Source of the DNA: Bacteroidota bacterium
Lineage (GTDB): Bacteria > Bacteroidota > Ignavibacteria > UBA10030 > UBA8401
Length of the DNA stretch: 64,000 bases
Direction of reading: 5' to 3'
Assembly: GCA_021796215.1 (NCBI GenBank)
Contig: JAJYOK010000001.1
Location: 372,001-436,000, forward strand
This document shows, one piece after another, positions 45,365 to 54,542 of the stretch. A program made the position numbers and the translations under genes. Numbering within the stretch: the first letter of the stretch is position 1; every line of letters begins with the position of its first letter. The notes under the pieces are model-generated. The model saw nothing but the letters and a program-made list of their open reading frames with translations. It ran no database searches and was not told where the DNA came from.

Positions 45365-46195
45365 ATGTCGACGCGAAAGGCAATTTTTTGGAGTGTTTTT
45401 TGGATTGCTCTTTCGTTATTATTGAACGCTGCTGTTTTTCTTCTCTATGGACAGCAAAAGGCGGTCGCCTTCTTTACCGGTTACATTATTGAAAAATCTC
45501 TGAGCGTCGACAATCTTTTTGTTTTCCTCATCATCTTTACATTCTTCGATGTTTCTCCGGTTCACCAGCGGCGCATTCTGAATTTCGGAATCGTTGGCGT
45601 TATCATTCTTCGCGGTTTGCTTATTTTTCTCGGTTCAAGTTTAGTCGAACGTTTCGAGTGGATTTTGTACATCTTCGGAGTAATTTTAATTTATTCGGGT
45701 TACAAAATGGCTTTCGGGAAAGAAAAGAAGGTTGAACCCGATCGTAATCTTTTACTTAATTGGTTTAAAAAACTGATTCCTGTTAAGAATGGGTACACAG
45801 GCGAGCATTTCTTTATTAAAGAAAACGGCGTATGGTACGCGACGCCGATGATTATTGTATTGATTGTGATTGAGACGACTGACATAGTTTTTGCCGTTGA
45901 TTCAATTCCTGCTATCTTTGGGATCACGACCGATCCATTCATTGTATTCAGCTCGAATTTGATGGCGGTGCTGGGGTTGCGTTCGTTGTATTTTGTGCTC
46001 GAACGAGTGCAGCGTGCATTTATTTATGTTAAATACGGCGTAGGTGTTGTTCTTGTCTTTATCGGGGCGAAGATGCTGATAGCAGATTATTTCGAGATAT
46101 CAACAGTGATTTCACTAACGGTTGTAGCATTTATTTTAACGGCATCCGTGCTCGTTTCATATATTAAACAAGCGGTTACAACGCGAACAAAGTAA
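45365..46195 (+). CDS. TerC-family integral membrane protein (Alx-like)
   Basis: 276 residues with about eight transmembrane helices. The hallmark acidic membrane motifs are SLSVDNLFVF (about residue 46-55) and ETTDIVFAVDSIPAIFG (about 176-192), followed by LGLRSLYFVLERV. TerC/Alx proteins have been linked to Mn2+ export and metalloprotein maturation during secretion. I saw no yybP-ykoY-type Mn riboswitch in the 143-base upstream gap. Confidence 0.9.
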   Translation: MSTRKAIFWSVFWIALSLLLNAAVFLLYGQQKAVAFFTGYIIEKSLSVDNLFVFLIIFTFFDVSPVHQRRILNFGIVGVIILRGLLIFLGSSLVERFEWILYIFGVILIYSGYKMAFGKEKKVEPDRNLLLNWFKKLIPVKNGYTGEHFFIKENGVWYATPMIIVLIVIETTDIVFAVDSIPAIFGITTDPFIVFSSNLMAVLGLRSLYFVLERVQRAFIYVKYGVGVVLVFIGAKMLIADYFEISTVISLTVVAFILTASVLVSYIKQAVTTRTK

Positions 46196-46211
46196 TTTTT
46201 TTGGAGATTAG

Positions 46212-47906
46212 ATGAAAAGAAATTTTTTATATCTTTTTGCAGTCGTGAGTTTTTTTTCGCAGCAATTGTTATCGCAATCAGTATATCTTCCCACTTCAAA
46301 TGAAGCGTATGACTTCCTGAAACGGATGGAAGGGAAGCAGATACTACGGGGATATCGAGATGCCGTTCTTCCACTTACGCGTGAAGATATTGCGCGTGAT
46401 ATCATTAAGATTGAAGAGCATCGCGATCAGCTTACACAGGTAGAACGAAATGAGCTCGATTTTTTGAAAGAGGAGTTTTACCTCGAGCTAAAGAATTTGA
46501 AATACAGTAAACAACTTCCCGACGAACGGTGGCATCTCTATCGTTATCGCGGTGATTCTACGGCGGCGTTTAACATTGATGTGGCTGGCGGATATTCCTA
46601 TGAGAAGCTGCCATTTGGAGAAACATATCATATACGTTCAAACGGAGTGATGGTGCAGGGGTATGCCGGCTCATGGATGGGCGCTTATATATATTTTCTC
46701 GACCATCAAGATGGCGGTTCGTTTGTTTCTTACTTCGAACGAAAATTTGGCACAAGCGATTATTTTAAGAACACCTTGTCGCCGCAGCAGGGCCAGCTTT
46801 TAACACGAATTATTGCACAAAATGTTGAGTATGATCTTGTTGATGTTCAGGCAAACTTCGATGTTTCATTCTTGACGCTGTCTCTCGAAAAAATGCCGAA
46901 TGTGTGGGGACAAGGATATGATGGCAACCTTATTTTTTCTACAAAGCCGCCTTCGTATCCACAAATAAAGTTGCGTGCAAAACTAGGAAAGGATGTTGAT
47001 TTCACTTATCTCCACGCCTGGTTAAGTTCGGATATTGTTGATTCTGTGAATTCGTATTACTATCCCTACGGATTAGGCGAACCGATTTACCGGACTGTAT
47101 ATAAACAAAAATATTTAGCGGCACAAATGTTGGAAATGTCTCCATGGGATGGTGTTGATGTAGCAATTGGAGAATCAGAAGTGTATGGGGGAAGAAGTCC
47201 CGAATTAATTTATCTCATTCCATTTATGTTTTTCAAAGCGGCGGAGCATTACAACACCGACGAAGACAACAGCCAAATGTTCGCTACAATCGATCTCAAC
47301 GTCATAAAAAATTATGAGTTCTATTCAACTCTTTATATTGATGAATTCTCAACGGAAGAGTTTTATCGAACAGACAGGCAGAGGAATCAAATAGGTTTTA
47401 CAGTCGGGACCCGGGCATATGATCTTGTACATCCAAACACTGATATTATTGTCGAATATACACGAACCAATCCGTGGGTGTATAATCACAAGTATCCCGA
47501 TGCAACATACCAGAATCATGGCTATGACCTTGGCGATTGGATTGGACAAAATGCCGATTTATTTTTTGTTCAGGGAAATTATCGCCCGCAGAGAAATCTT
47601 AAGCTTAGCATTCAATTTGAGTCTCTTCGAAAAGGAGGGAAAGAAGCGACGCATTATCAGTACGAGATTCCAACGCCGGAATTTCTTTATGGACCTGAAA
47701 TCAAGAAACAATCGTACGGCATTGCCGCGCAATATGAACCGTTGCGGGATTTGTTTGTTGATTTTCATCTGCTCTTTTCGCGCTACACACAAGGCTCGCC
47801 GCAGACAGCTTCCGATGGGACGGATATTTTCCAATACCCGCGCCTGAGCAATGATTATGCGGGCAAAATAGATTTCTTGCTTGCTTTGAAATATAACTTT
47901 CAATAA
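46212..47906 (+). CDS. Wzi-like outer-membrane capsule assembly protein
   Basis: 564 residues with a Sec signal (1-20, ending LLSQ). Residues about 25-95 are a helical region with YLPTSNEAYDFLKRMEGKQ; the remainder is alternating beta-strand sequence ending in LLALKYNFQ, typical of an outer-membrane barrel whose last residue is aromatic or near so. The layout and segments such as PNVWGQGYDGNLIFS resemble the Wzi capsule-surface family of FCB bacteria. Assignment by general pattern, not by a diagnostic motif. Confidence 0.6.
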   Translation: MKRNFLYLFAVVSFFSQQLLSQSVYLPTSNEAYDFLKRMEGKQILRGYRDAVLPLTREDIARDIIKIEEHRDQLTQVERNELDFLKEEFYLELKNLKYSKQLPDERWHLYRYRGDSTAAFNIDVAGGYSYEKLPFGETYHIRSNGVMVQGYAGSWMGAYIYFLDHQDGGSFVSYFERKFGTSDYFKNTLSPQQGQLLTRIIAQNVEYDLVDVQANFDVSFLTLSLEKMPNVWGQGYDGNLIFSTKPPSYPQIKLRAKLGKDVDFTYLHAWLSSDIVDSVNSYYYPYGLGEPIYRTVYKQKYLAAQMLEMSPWDGVDVAIGESEVYGGRSPELIYLIPFMFFKAAEHYNTDEDNSQMFATIDLNVIKNYEFYSTLYIDEFSTEEFYRTDRQRNQIGFTVGTRAYDLVHPNTDIIVEYTRTNPWVYNHKYPDATYQNHGYDLGDWIGQNADLFFVQGNYRPQRNLKLSIQFESLRKGGKEATHYQYEIPTPEFLYGPEIKKQSYGIAAQYEPLRDLFVDFHLLFSRYTQGSPQTASDGTDIFQYPRLSNDYAGKIDFLLALKYNFQ

Positions 47907-47964
47907 CACCTGTTAAACTTCGGTGTTTCTCTTGTGTCAAAAAACTACATGAACATAAAGGCTG

Positions 47965-48513
47965 ATGGATCAACGCAGCGACCTTGAACTTATCAAAGAG
48001 TTTAAGGACGGAAAAGAACAGGCATTCAATCAGCTTGTCCTTCGATATCAGGAACGAATCTACTGGGTTGTGCGTCGGCTGATTCCCGATCACGATCAGG
48101 CAGATGACATTGTTCAGGATGTGTTTGTTAAAGCGTATCATGCGCTGAAATCATTCAAAGGAGATTCATCGTTTTACACGTGGGCGTATCGGATTGCGGT
48201 CAATCTCTCGTTGAATGAAATCCGGCGGCGAAAAGTTCACAGAACATTTTCTATTGATGAGTCGGATTTTCAGTACGAATCCGATGAAATTCATCCGCTG
48301 GAAAAATTAGAGAATGAAGAACGCACACGATTGATCAAAAAAGCAATTGAACGTCTGCCAGAAAAACAAAAAAAAGTTTTTGTGCTTCGGTATTATGAAG
48401 AGCTTCCTTATGAGAAAATTGCAAAAATTCTGAAAACAAGCGTGGGAGGATTAAAAGCCAATTATTTCCACGCAGTTCGGAAGATTGGAGAGTATTTAAA
48501 ACATGAAATGTAA
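47965..48513 (+). CDS. ECF-family RNA polymerase sigma factor (RpoE-like)
   Basis: 182 residues with region 2 (RYQERIYWVVRRLIPDHDQA and DDIVQDVFVKAYHAL) and region 4 (ERLPEKQKKVFVLRYYEELP then YEKIAKILKTSVGGLKANYF), no sigma-1.1. It would direct RNA polymerase to a small regulon, often envelope stress. The stop overlaps the downstream anti-sigma gene by 11 bases. Confidence 0.95.
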   Translation: MDQRSDLELIKEFKDGKEQAFNQLVLRYQERIYWVVRRLIPDHDQADDIVQDVFVKAYHALKSFKGDSSFYTWAYRIAVNLSLNEIRRRKVHRTFSIDESDFQYESDEIHPLEKLENEERTRLIKKAIERLPEKQKKVFVLRYYEELPYEKIAKILKTSVGGLKANYFHAVRKIGEYLKHEM

Positions 48514-49162
48514 AATTGTTACACCTATGCTGACGGAATACTTTGAAGGCACAATTTCTGCTGAAGACCGGAAGCTTGTTGAAGAACACCTTGCATCCTG
48601 CAAACAATGCGCCCGGGATGCCCAATTGATTACTGAAGCCTTTGATGCACTTCGAGACGTCGCTGAAGATTCTGTTCCCGAAAATTATTTTGTAAATTTG
48701 GTGCCGCGGATTCATGAACGATTGGAACGCCGCCGCCGTTTTGTGCTCGCTTCATTTATCCCCGCATGGATGGAAGAAGTTCTCGCACCGGTCTCTGCGT
48801 TGTCAGTTGTGGCATCGTTGGTTGCTCTCTTTTTCGTTTTTGCACCTGCTACTGTTGATGTTTCATCGCCACTGAAATCAATTGTTAGTGAAATGCAAAA
48901 CGATGATGCGATAGCATTGACAGAACTTATTACATCGCCGGACGTCGCGCAAACAAATCTTGGAGCTGAGCGACACGCTCTTGAAACCGTGTCCGATCCG
49001 TCGCTTGTTACACAGCATTTTGAAAAGCAGTTGCTGCCAAGCAATGTTGGAGACGTTTCGATACCGTCGTCTTTTATTTCTTCTGATCCGTCATATGAGT
49101 CGCTCTCATCCGATGAAGTTGACCAGGTGATTGAACGATTATCTCATCAAACAATATTATAA
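48503..49162 (+). CDS. Membrane anti-sigma factor with zinc-finger domain
   Basis: 219 residues. N-terminal anti-sigma zinc-finger-like region with HLASCKQC near residues 29-36 (H-x3-C-x2-C), one predicted transmembrane helix near residues 97-117, then an exported Ser/Asp-rich tail. It would hold the sigma factor encoded just upstream at the membrane until a signal arrives. Overlaps the sigma gene by 11 bases, so the stoichiometry is coupled. Confidence 0.88.
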   Translation: MKCKIVTPMLTEYFEGTISAEDRKLVEEHLASCKQCARDAQLITEAFDALRDVAEDSVPENYFVNLVPRIHERLERRRRFVLASFIPAWMEEVLAPVSALSVVASLVALFFVFAPATVDVSSPLKSIVSEMQNDDAIALTELITSPDVAQTNLGAERHALETVSDPSLVTQHFEKQLLPSNVGDVSIPSSFISSDPSYESLSSDEVDQVIERLSHQTIL

Positions 49163-49178
49163 GTTGGGAAGGAATACT

Positions 49179-49676
49179 ATGAAGAAAATCGCTACAATAT
49201 TTTTGCTGTTATCTTTCTTTGCATTCGTTCAATCCTCGCTTGCCCAGCGAAGAGAAGGCAGAATGGGAGGACGTCAGGGAGAACACCAGCCGTTTGAGCG
49301 GCTAGAAAGCTTCAAGAAAATCCGGATGATGGAGGCATTGCATCTCGATGAGAATACTTCGATTAAATTTTTTGCACGTTACGACAAGCATGAAGATCGA
49401 ATGCGTGAAATCGAAGCGGAACGAAACGGCATGGTAGAGCAGCTTGATTCACTTTCGCGTAATGATGCGGGTGATGAAGCATACAATATTGTGTTCGATC
49501 AGTTTACTGCAATTGACAAAAAAATTGCACGTGAGCGCATTGATTTTTTGGCGAGTCTTAAAGAAGTGCTTACAGACAAACAGATTGCACAGTTCATTGT
49601 ATTTGAACGCAATTTTATGCGGGACTTGCGGAGAATTGTTCGTGAAGTGCAGCTGGACCGAATGAAGGGGCACTGA
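49179..49676 (+). CDS. Periplasmic Spy/CpxP-like protein
   Basis: 165 residues from ATG 49179 (preceded by GGAAGGAA); an earlier in-frame start at 49131 lies inside the anti-sigma gene. Sec signal (1-22, ending SLAQ), then a Gly/Arg-rich linker and long amphipathic helices with repeated charged heptads (FFARYDKHEDRMREIEAERN). This is the build of LTxxQ/Spy/CpxP-like or zinc-resistance-associated periplasmic proteins. As the third gene after the sigma/anti-sigma pair it may be the stress-response output or signal input. Confidence 0.65.
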   Translation: MKKIATIFLLLSFFAFVQSSLAQRREGRMGGRQGEHQPFERLESFKKIRMMEALHLDENTSIKFFARYDKHEDRMREIEAERNGMVEQLDSLSRNDAGDEAYNIVFDQFTAIDKKIARERIDFLASLKEVLTDKQIAQFIVFERNFMRDLRRIVREVQLDRMKGH

Positions 49677-49710
49677 AACTTTCTTTAATATAATATATCG
49701 GATATTTTCT

Positions 49711-49744
49711 ATGGCGGTACGCTACGGCTTACCGCCATTTTTAT
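49711..49744 (+). terminator. Rho-independent terminator of the sigma operon
   Basis: ATGGCGGTA (49711-49719) pairs with TACCGCCAT (49730-49738); 10-base loop; T run TTTTTATT from 49738. Confidence 0.85.
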
Positions 49745-49762
49745 TATATTACGTAAGCCTGT

Positions 49763-50935
49763 ATGATGAATCAGAAGGAAAAAATATATCTTGATTACTG
49801 CGCCACGACGCCTGTTGATCCGCGTGTCGTGAATGCCATGATGCCGTATTTTACTGACATGTTCGGTAATGCGTCATCAATTCACTCTTTCGGACGTGAA
49901 ACAAAAATTCCGTTGGAAGAGAGTCGTGAAGTTGTTGCCCTCGCGATTGGCGCTGAGACGGGTGAGGTGTACTTTACAAGCGGTGGAACGGAAGCCAATA
50001 ATCATGCGCTAATCGGTACTGCGTTTGAAGCGCGGCGAAAAACCGGAAAGGATCATCTTATTATTTCCGCAATCGAACATCATGCGGTGCTGCACTGCGC
50101 TGAATATTTAAGGGGATTTGGATTCCGTGTGACGGAACTTCCGGTTGATGAATTCGGGAAAGTCGTTCCCAACGGGTTACGTTCTGCAATAACACCAAAG
50201 ACTTTTTTGATTTCCATTATGCACGCGAATAACGAAATCGGAACCATACAGGACATTGACACGATAGCAGGTATTGCGCACGAACATGGAATTATTTTTC
50301 ATTCGGATTGTGTTCAATCAGCGGGAAAACTGCCACTCGACATGAAGCGGCAGACTATTGATCTTCTTTCCATTTCCGCACATAAGTTTTACGGACCGAA
50401 AGGAATTGGTGCGCTCTACATTCGCCGCGGTACGGAAATAGATTCATTCATCCATGGAGGCGCGCAGGAAAAGGGGCGGCGAGCTGGAACGGAAAATGTA
50501 GCTCTTACTGTCGGGTTTGCGAAAGCATTACAGCTTGCAGTTGTAGAAATGGAATATGAATCCCAGCGTTTGGCAGAATTGCGATCAACGATGCGTAAAC
50601 TGCTTTCCGAGCGATTTGATGGGATTCTTTTTAACGGACATCCGACCGATTCATTGCCGAATATTGTGAACATCTCTTTTGACAGCAAAAAAAATGAAAT
50701 TGACGGCGAAGCATTATTGATGAATATGGATTTGCGCGGCGTAGCAGTGACGAGCGGTTCTGCGTGTACGTCGGGAAGTTTGGAGCCGTCGCATGTCCTT
50801 CGTGCGCTCGGCCGCGATGAAAAAACTACACGGGCTTCTATTCGTTTTTCAATGGGAAAATATACAACACGTGAAGAGATTGAACGTGCCGTAGGAATTC
50901 TTGAAGAAGTCGTTGCTGCTGTGTCTCGATCATGA
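49763..50935 (+). CDS. Cysteine desulfurase (NifS/IscS family)
   Basis: 390 residues. PLP enzyme that takes sulfur from cysteine to a persulfide for Fe-S clusters and tRNA thiolation. N-terminal YLDYCATTPVDPRV, PLP Lys in SISAHKFYGPKGIG near residue 205, and the mobile catalytic Cys in SGSACTSGSLEPSHVL near residue 326. Group I features (extended SSGSACTSG-type loop) favour NifS/IscS over SufS. No iscU or regulator is adjacent. Two tandem ATGs (49763, 49766) could start it. Confidence 0.94.
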   Translation: MMNQKEKIYLDYCATTPVDPRVVNAMMPYFTDMFGNASSIHSFGRETKIPLEESREVVALAIGAETGEVYFTSGGTEANNHALIGTAFEARRKTGKDHLIISAIEHHAVLHCAEYLRGFGFRVTELPVDEFGKVVPNGLRSAITPKTFLISIMHANNEIGTIQDIDTIAGIAHEHGIIFHSDCVQSAGKLPLDMKRQTIDLLSISAHKFYGPKGIGALYIRRGTEIDSFIHGGAQEKGRRAGTENVALTVGFAKALQLAVVEMEYESQRLAELRSTMRKLLSERFDGILFNGHPTDSLPNIVNISFDSKKNEIDGEALLMNMDLRGVAVTSGSACTSGSLEPSHVLRALGRDEKTTRASIRFSMGKYTTREEIERAVGILEEVVAAVSRS

Positions 50936-50941
50936 AATCGT

Positions 50942-51865
50942 TTATTCTTTCAATCGCTTGCTTTCCCGTAAGGCAATTCCGTAGCGTAATCCTTTATCGC
51001 TGACCGCAATTTGTGCGGCATCGGCAGCTTCCATAAATTCCAAAAGAATTAATATCCCCGCAAGAATAATGTCCGCTCTTCCAGGGGAAATTTGCGGCAC
51101 CGTCCGAATTTCTTCGAGCGTTTTAATGCGCAGTTGGTTGAAAATGTTTCGTATATCGTCGTATGAAAGCAAATATCCTTCAACTCTCTGCGGATCGTAC
51201 CTTGGCAGCTTTTGATGCAAGGCGGCGAGTGTTGTGGCGGTGCCTGCCACACCAACAAGCTTTGATTCCTGAACTGTTGAGAGATCAACTTTTACAAGCT
51301 CTTGTTGGATAAAGGAACGTGCCTCGGCGACTTCAAGGGAAGTCGGCGGCGACGTTTGAAGAAAACGTTCTGTGAGGCGTACACATCCGATATCGAGGCT
51401 TGCTTTCGATATAAGACGCGATGAAGACCCGGAAACTATTTCTGCGCTTCCTCCGCCAATATCGAGCACAGAAAATATTTTTGATTTTCCGCGAAAGCCG
51501 GAAATCGCTCCGTGAAATGTGTATTCAGCCTCATCATCACCAGACAATATGTTGATTTTGATTCCAGTTTTGTTTTGAATGAAGCTGCAAAATTCATCGC
51601 GGTTTGCTGCATCACGCAACGCACTTGTTCCAACTGCAATTATTTTTTCGGCATGCAACGTCTCAGACGTTGTGCGATATGTTTGAAGAAATTTCAGAGC
51701 GCGTTCGAAGGTTTCGCCGTTGATCATTCTGTGCTCATCAACGCCTTTACCCAGCCGCGCGATCACTTGTTCATCGTGAATCACTGAAATAATTCCGCTT
51801 TGATCAATATCGGCGACCAAAAGCAAAATTGTGTTTGTTCCGATGTCGATAACACTCAGTCTCAT
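50942..51865 (-). CDS. Ppx/GppA-family exopolyphosphatase
   Basis: 307 residues from ATG 51865, which overlaps the prmA stop (ATGA); an earlier in-frame start is inside prmA. The ASKHA phosphate-binding motifs are visible: SVIDIGTNTILLLVAD at the N-terminus and VLDIGGGSAEIVSG near residue 130. Only the phosphatase module is present; the C-terminal HD-like domain of long Ppx proteins is absent, as in the short actinobacterial/FCB forms. Hydrolyses polyphosphate or pppGpp by family. Confidence 0.9.
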   Translation of the reverse strand: MRLSVIDIGTNTILLLVADIDQSGIISVIHDEQVIARLGKGVDEHRMINGETFERALKFLQTYRTTSETLHAEKIIAVGTSALRDAANRDEFCSFIQNKTGIKINILSGDDEAEYTFHGAISGFRGKSKIFSVLDIGGGSAEIVSGSSSRLISKASLDIGCVRLTERFLQTSPPTSLEVAEARSFIQQELVKVDLSTVQESKLVGVAGTATTLAALHQKLPRYDPQRVEGYLLSYDDIRNIFNQLRIKTLEEIRTVPQISPGRADIILAGILILLEFMEAADAAQIAVSDKGLRYGIALRESKRLKE

Positions 51866-52725
51866 AATTTCATCGCCGCAATTCCAAGCCACTCGTTTTC
51901 TGGTAAGACTTCAAGTAATCTGTACCGGCAATCAAGCAGTGTTTTTGTGATAAGAGCCTCATCTTCAGTAACGAAACCGGAAATCAGAAGAATTCCTTTC
52001 TTCTTGAGCTTTGCTGTAATTTTGCTAAGCAACGAGAAAATAATTGTGCGCGTGATGTTGGCAAGAATGAGATCGAATGAATTTTCCACGATTGTTTCAA
52101 CTGAGCCAAGTTTGACTGCTACCATGTTTTCTACATGGTTAAGCCTGACATTCTCTTGAGCATTTTGAAATGACCAGTCATCAGTATCAATCCCAACTGC
52201 AGAATGTGCTCCTAACTTGACGGCCGCGATACTGAGAACACCGGTGCCTGTTCCAACATCGAGAACACGTGCACGAGAGACACAATGATGTTCTAACAGT
52301 TGAAGCATAATGCGTGTCGTCTCGTGGTATCCCGTTCCGAACGACATTTTCGGATCTATAACAAGATGAATTTTTCCATCATTTGCCGGCGCTTTATTCC
52401 ACGACGGCTCAATGATAATTCGTTTTGTTGCGTGAATCGGTTGAATTGTCTTTTCCCACTGAGCATTCCAATTTTGGTTTTGAATTTCGCTAATGCTGGC
52501 AATCGGATATTCTTCATTCGTGAACCGAGCGATTGCAGATTCAATTCCGTTTCGCAGCGAATCGTTCCAGAGAGACTTCTCGATGTACGCATGAACGCCA
52601 TCGGAGTCTTCAAAAAAGCCGGCGATTTGGAAGTGTTGCATTGCGGCAATGATTATTTCACGAAGCGAATCATCGGGAGGGATGGAGAGAAAAATATCAA
52701 GGTACATCTCATTCATTTTTGCCAT
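51862..52725 (-). CDS. prmA: Ribosomal protein L11 methyltransferase
   Basis: 287 residues. Trimethylates L11 with SAM. N-terminal substrate-binding domain, then DPKMSFGTGYHETTRIML (the PrmA GTG-H-T signature), SAM motif VLDVGTGTGVLSIAAVKLGA, and post-motif LILANITRTII. Eight bases after the 220-residue membrane protein gene and coupled to ppx by a 4-base overlap. Confidence 0.94.
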   Translation of the reverse strand: MAKMNEMYLDIFLSIPPDDSLREIIIAAMQHFQIAGFFEDSDGVHAYIEKSLWNDSLRNGIESAIARFTNEEYPIASISEIQNQNWNAQWEKTIQPIHATKRIIIEPSWNKAPANDGKIHLVIDPKMSFGTGYHETTRIMLQLLEHHCVSRARVLDVGTGTGVLSIAAVKLGAHSAVGIDTDDWSFQNAQENVRLNHVENMVAVKLGSVETIVENSFDLILANITRTIIFSLLSKITAKLKKKGILLISGFVTEDEALITKTLLDCRYRLLEVLPENEWLGIAAMKL

Positions 52726-52733
52726 GGCAAATC

Positions 52734-53396
52734 TTACGGCTCGGTCTGAATGTGCATCCGCTTTGCTATAAGTTCGTCAACGATGGCGGAATTCATGCTG
52801 AGCCAGAAAATCTGATCCTGATAATTTTCCTGCATGCGTCTGTCCGCTTTGTTGTAGCGAACATTGAGCGTGTAGATAAGCCACACGAGCGCAACGGGAA
52901 GGATGTGCTCGATGAATACGTGTCCTGCGGTCGAGATTTTCACCGCTACAAGCACCAAACCGACAACGCCGAACCAAAACGATGTTCGCCGAATGCTGAT
53001 CATTACATGATAAATCATTCCGAAGAAGAAAATTTTATCGTGGACTGTGGCAGGAATGTAGTGGTTCAAAATATAGAAATATAATCGCCGGGCTTCGTCT
53101 TCGCTCATTGCCGGGGCGTCTTTCACTCTTCGTGATCGTTCAAGAATGTACTGACTTGGTTGATTCGCGAGGAATGCTTTTCTCTTTTTCGGGCTTTCTT
53201 TCGAGTACATTGTGAGCCCGGCAACCATTGCGCCGATAAAGAAAGTTGGGAGTCCTATTTCCCACTCATCAAAAGGGAAAAAAGGGAGAGCGAAGGCAGC
53301 AATGTAGACGTACGAAGCAAAAATAAAATAAAAACCCGGTGCAAGTATGCGGATAAATTCATACAACCCGAATTGCGCAAGCGAATTTTCTTTCAT
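52734..53396 (-). CDS. Uncharacterised membrane protein with two helix pairs
   Basis: 220 residues, no signal peptide. Two hydrophobic hairpins (about 12-35 with 45-62, and about 135-150 with 160-178) flank a cytoplasmic loop of about 75 residues rich in Lys/Arg/Glu. No known family is recognised. The topology, two TM hairpins with a charged middle, resembles small sensor or effector-type membrane proteins but no motif proves it. First gene of a possible operon with prmA and ppx. Confidence 0.65.
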   Translation of the reverse strand: MKENSLAQFGLYEFIRILAPGFYFIFASYVYIAAFALPFFPFDEWEIGLPTFFIGAMVAGLTMYSKESPKKRKAFLANQPSQYILERSRRVKDAPAMSEDEARRLYFYILNHYIPATVHDKIFFFGMIYHVMISIRRTSFWFGVVGLVLVAVKISTAGHVFIEHILPVALVWLIYTLNVRYNKADRRMQENYQDQIFWLSMNSAIVDELIAKRMHIQTEP

Positions 53397-53423
53397 CGCG
53401 TTTTTCCTTTCTTACTGTACTGT

Positions 53424-54410
53424 TTAGAAAGAGTGCGCTTTCTGTGTATAGACGACGTACGTCATTACTTTTCCGACTGCCTCAAGGCTTTCAGCACTGC
53501 ATTTGTCCGGCGTATCTTGCAGCGTGTGCCAGTACGGATATTGGAAATCAATAATATCAACGGTTGGAATCCCGCCTTCGTTCAATGGAATGTGATCGTC
53601 AAAGATTTGCTCCCCCGGAGAATTGACAAATTGCGAGACGCCTAATTTTTCCGCAGCAGACCAAATTGTTTCAACAACATTAGGAGCATACGAAAGAGAG
53701 TTTTGTTCGATGGGAATTTGAAGGTCGTTATCGCCGATCATATCAAGAAGAATACCGAAACGAGGTCTGTAGTTAGGATTTCTCGTGTCAACGAAGTGGC
53801 GCGTGCCGAGCGAGTAACGCTGCAAGTCTTGCTCTTTTCCATAATCTTCTCCATCAACCAGCAAAATATCAACGCCGATTGGCGGCGGCAATTGTTTGAA
53901 AAGTCGTGCCATTTCCAACAGTACCGCAACGCCGCTTGCACCGTCGTTCGCACCAAGAATAGGTTGATTGCGTTTTGCCGGATCGCTGTCCATATCGGCG
54001 CGCGGACGTGTGTCCCAATGAGCGAGTAAAAGAATTCGGTCCGTCATAGTCGGCTGGAAAGAAGCGAAGATGTTTGTCAACGTCAGCAATTCGTTGTTGT
54101 AGCCGCGGTACGTGAATTCCTGGCGGTTAACTACATCGGCATTTTTTGAAAGCTCGTCTACCAGAAATTTCAGACATTTTGTATGTCCTATTGAATTTGG
54201 GTTACGGGGACCAAAATCGGTTTGATCTTTCAACAGCGAAAAGGCCGTTGTTCCATTGAATCGCGGAATATTCATGGAAGGCGCTGATTGTGGTTGAGGC
54301 GAAGACTGTGATTGTTTAGCGTTTTCTTGCTTGTTGGAAGAACATGATGAAAATCCCAAAGGGACTGTGAGCATGAAAACAATAAAAATAAATGCTGGAA
54401 TTTTGCTCAT
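53424..54410 (-). CDS. M28-family lipoprotein peptidase / glutaminyl cyclase-like
   Basis: 328 residues. Lipobox GFSSC near residue 23. The catalytic zinc domain has LLLAHWDTRPRADMDS (His-x-Asp, near residue 131), GANDGASGVAVLLEMARLF (bridging Asp) and DGEDYG (acidic residue). The W after the first His and the GANDGASG motif are typical of the glutaminyl-peptide cyclotransferase branch of M28 rather than aminopeptidases, so pyroglutamate formation on exported proteins is plausible, which fits T9SS bacteria where N-terminal pyroglutamate is common. Membrane-anchored, periplasmic side. Confidence 0.85.
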   Translation of the reverse strand: MSKIPAFIFIVFMLTVPLGFSSCSSNKQENAKQSQSSPQPQSAPSMNIPRFNGTTAFSLLKDQTDFGPRNPNSIGHTKCLKFLVDELSKNADVVNRQEFTYRGYNNELLTLTNIFASFQPTMTDRILLLAHWDTRPRADMDSDPAKRNQPILGANDGASGVAVLLEMARLFKQLPPPIGVDILLVDGEDYGKEQDLQRYSLGTRHFVDTRNPNYRPRFGILLDMIGDNDLQIPIEQNSLSYAPNVVETIWSAAEKLGVSQFVNSPGEQIFDDHIPLNEGGIPTVDIIDFQYPYWHTLQDTPDKCSAESLEAVGKVMTYVVYTQKAHSF

Positions 54411-54479
54411 GAATTATAGTCTTAGTAAATGCTCGCAAATTATACGAAAACGATGAGCGAAAATCAATGTTTAACTGTT

Positions 54480-54518
54480 GTGTAACTTTTTTTACACGTG
54501 TCCGTTATTGTATATAAT
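54480..54518 (+). promoter_or_regulatory. Promoter of the DUF4097 gene with overlapping palindrome
   Basis: TTTACA (54491-54496), 16-base spacer, TATAAT (54513-54518), followed by an AAGGAG ribosome site and ATG 54543. A palindrome GTGTAA-N6-TTACAC (54480-54497) overlaps the -35 and could be an operator. Confidence 0.6.
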
Positions 54519-54542
54519 ATCAATAAATCATAAGGAGCTTCT

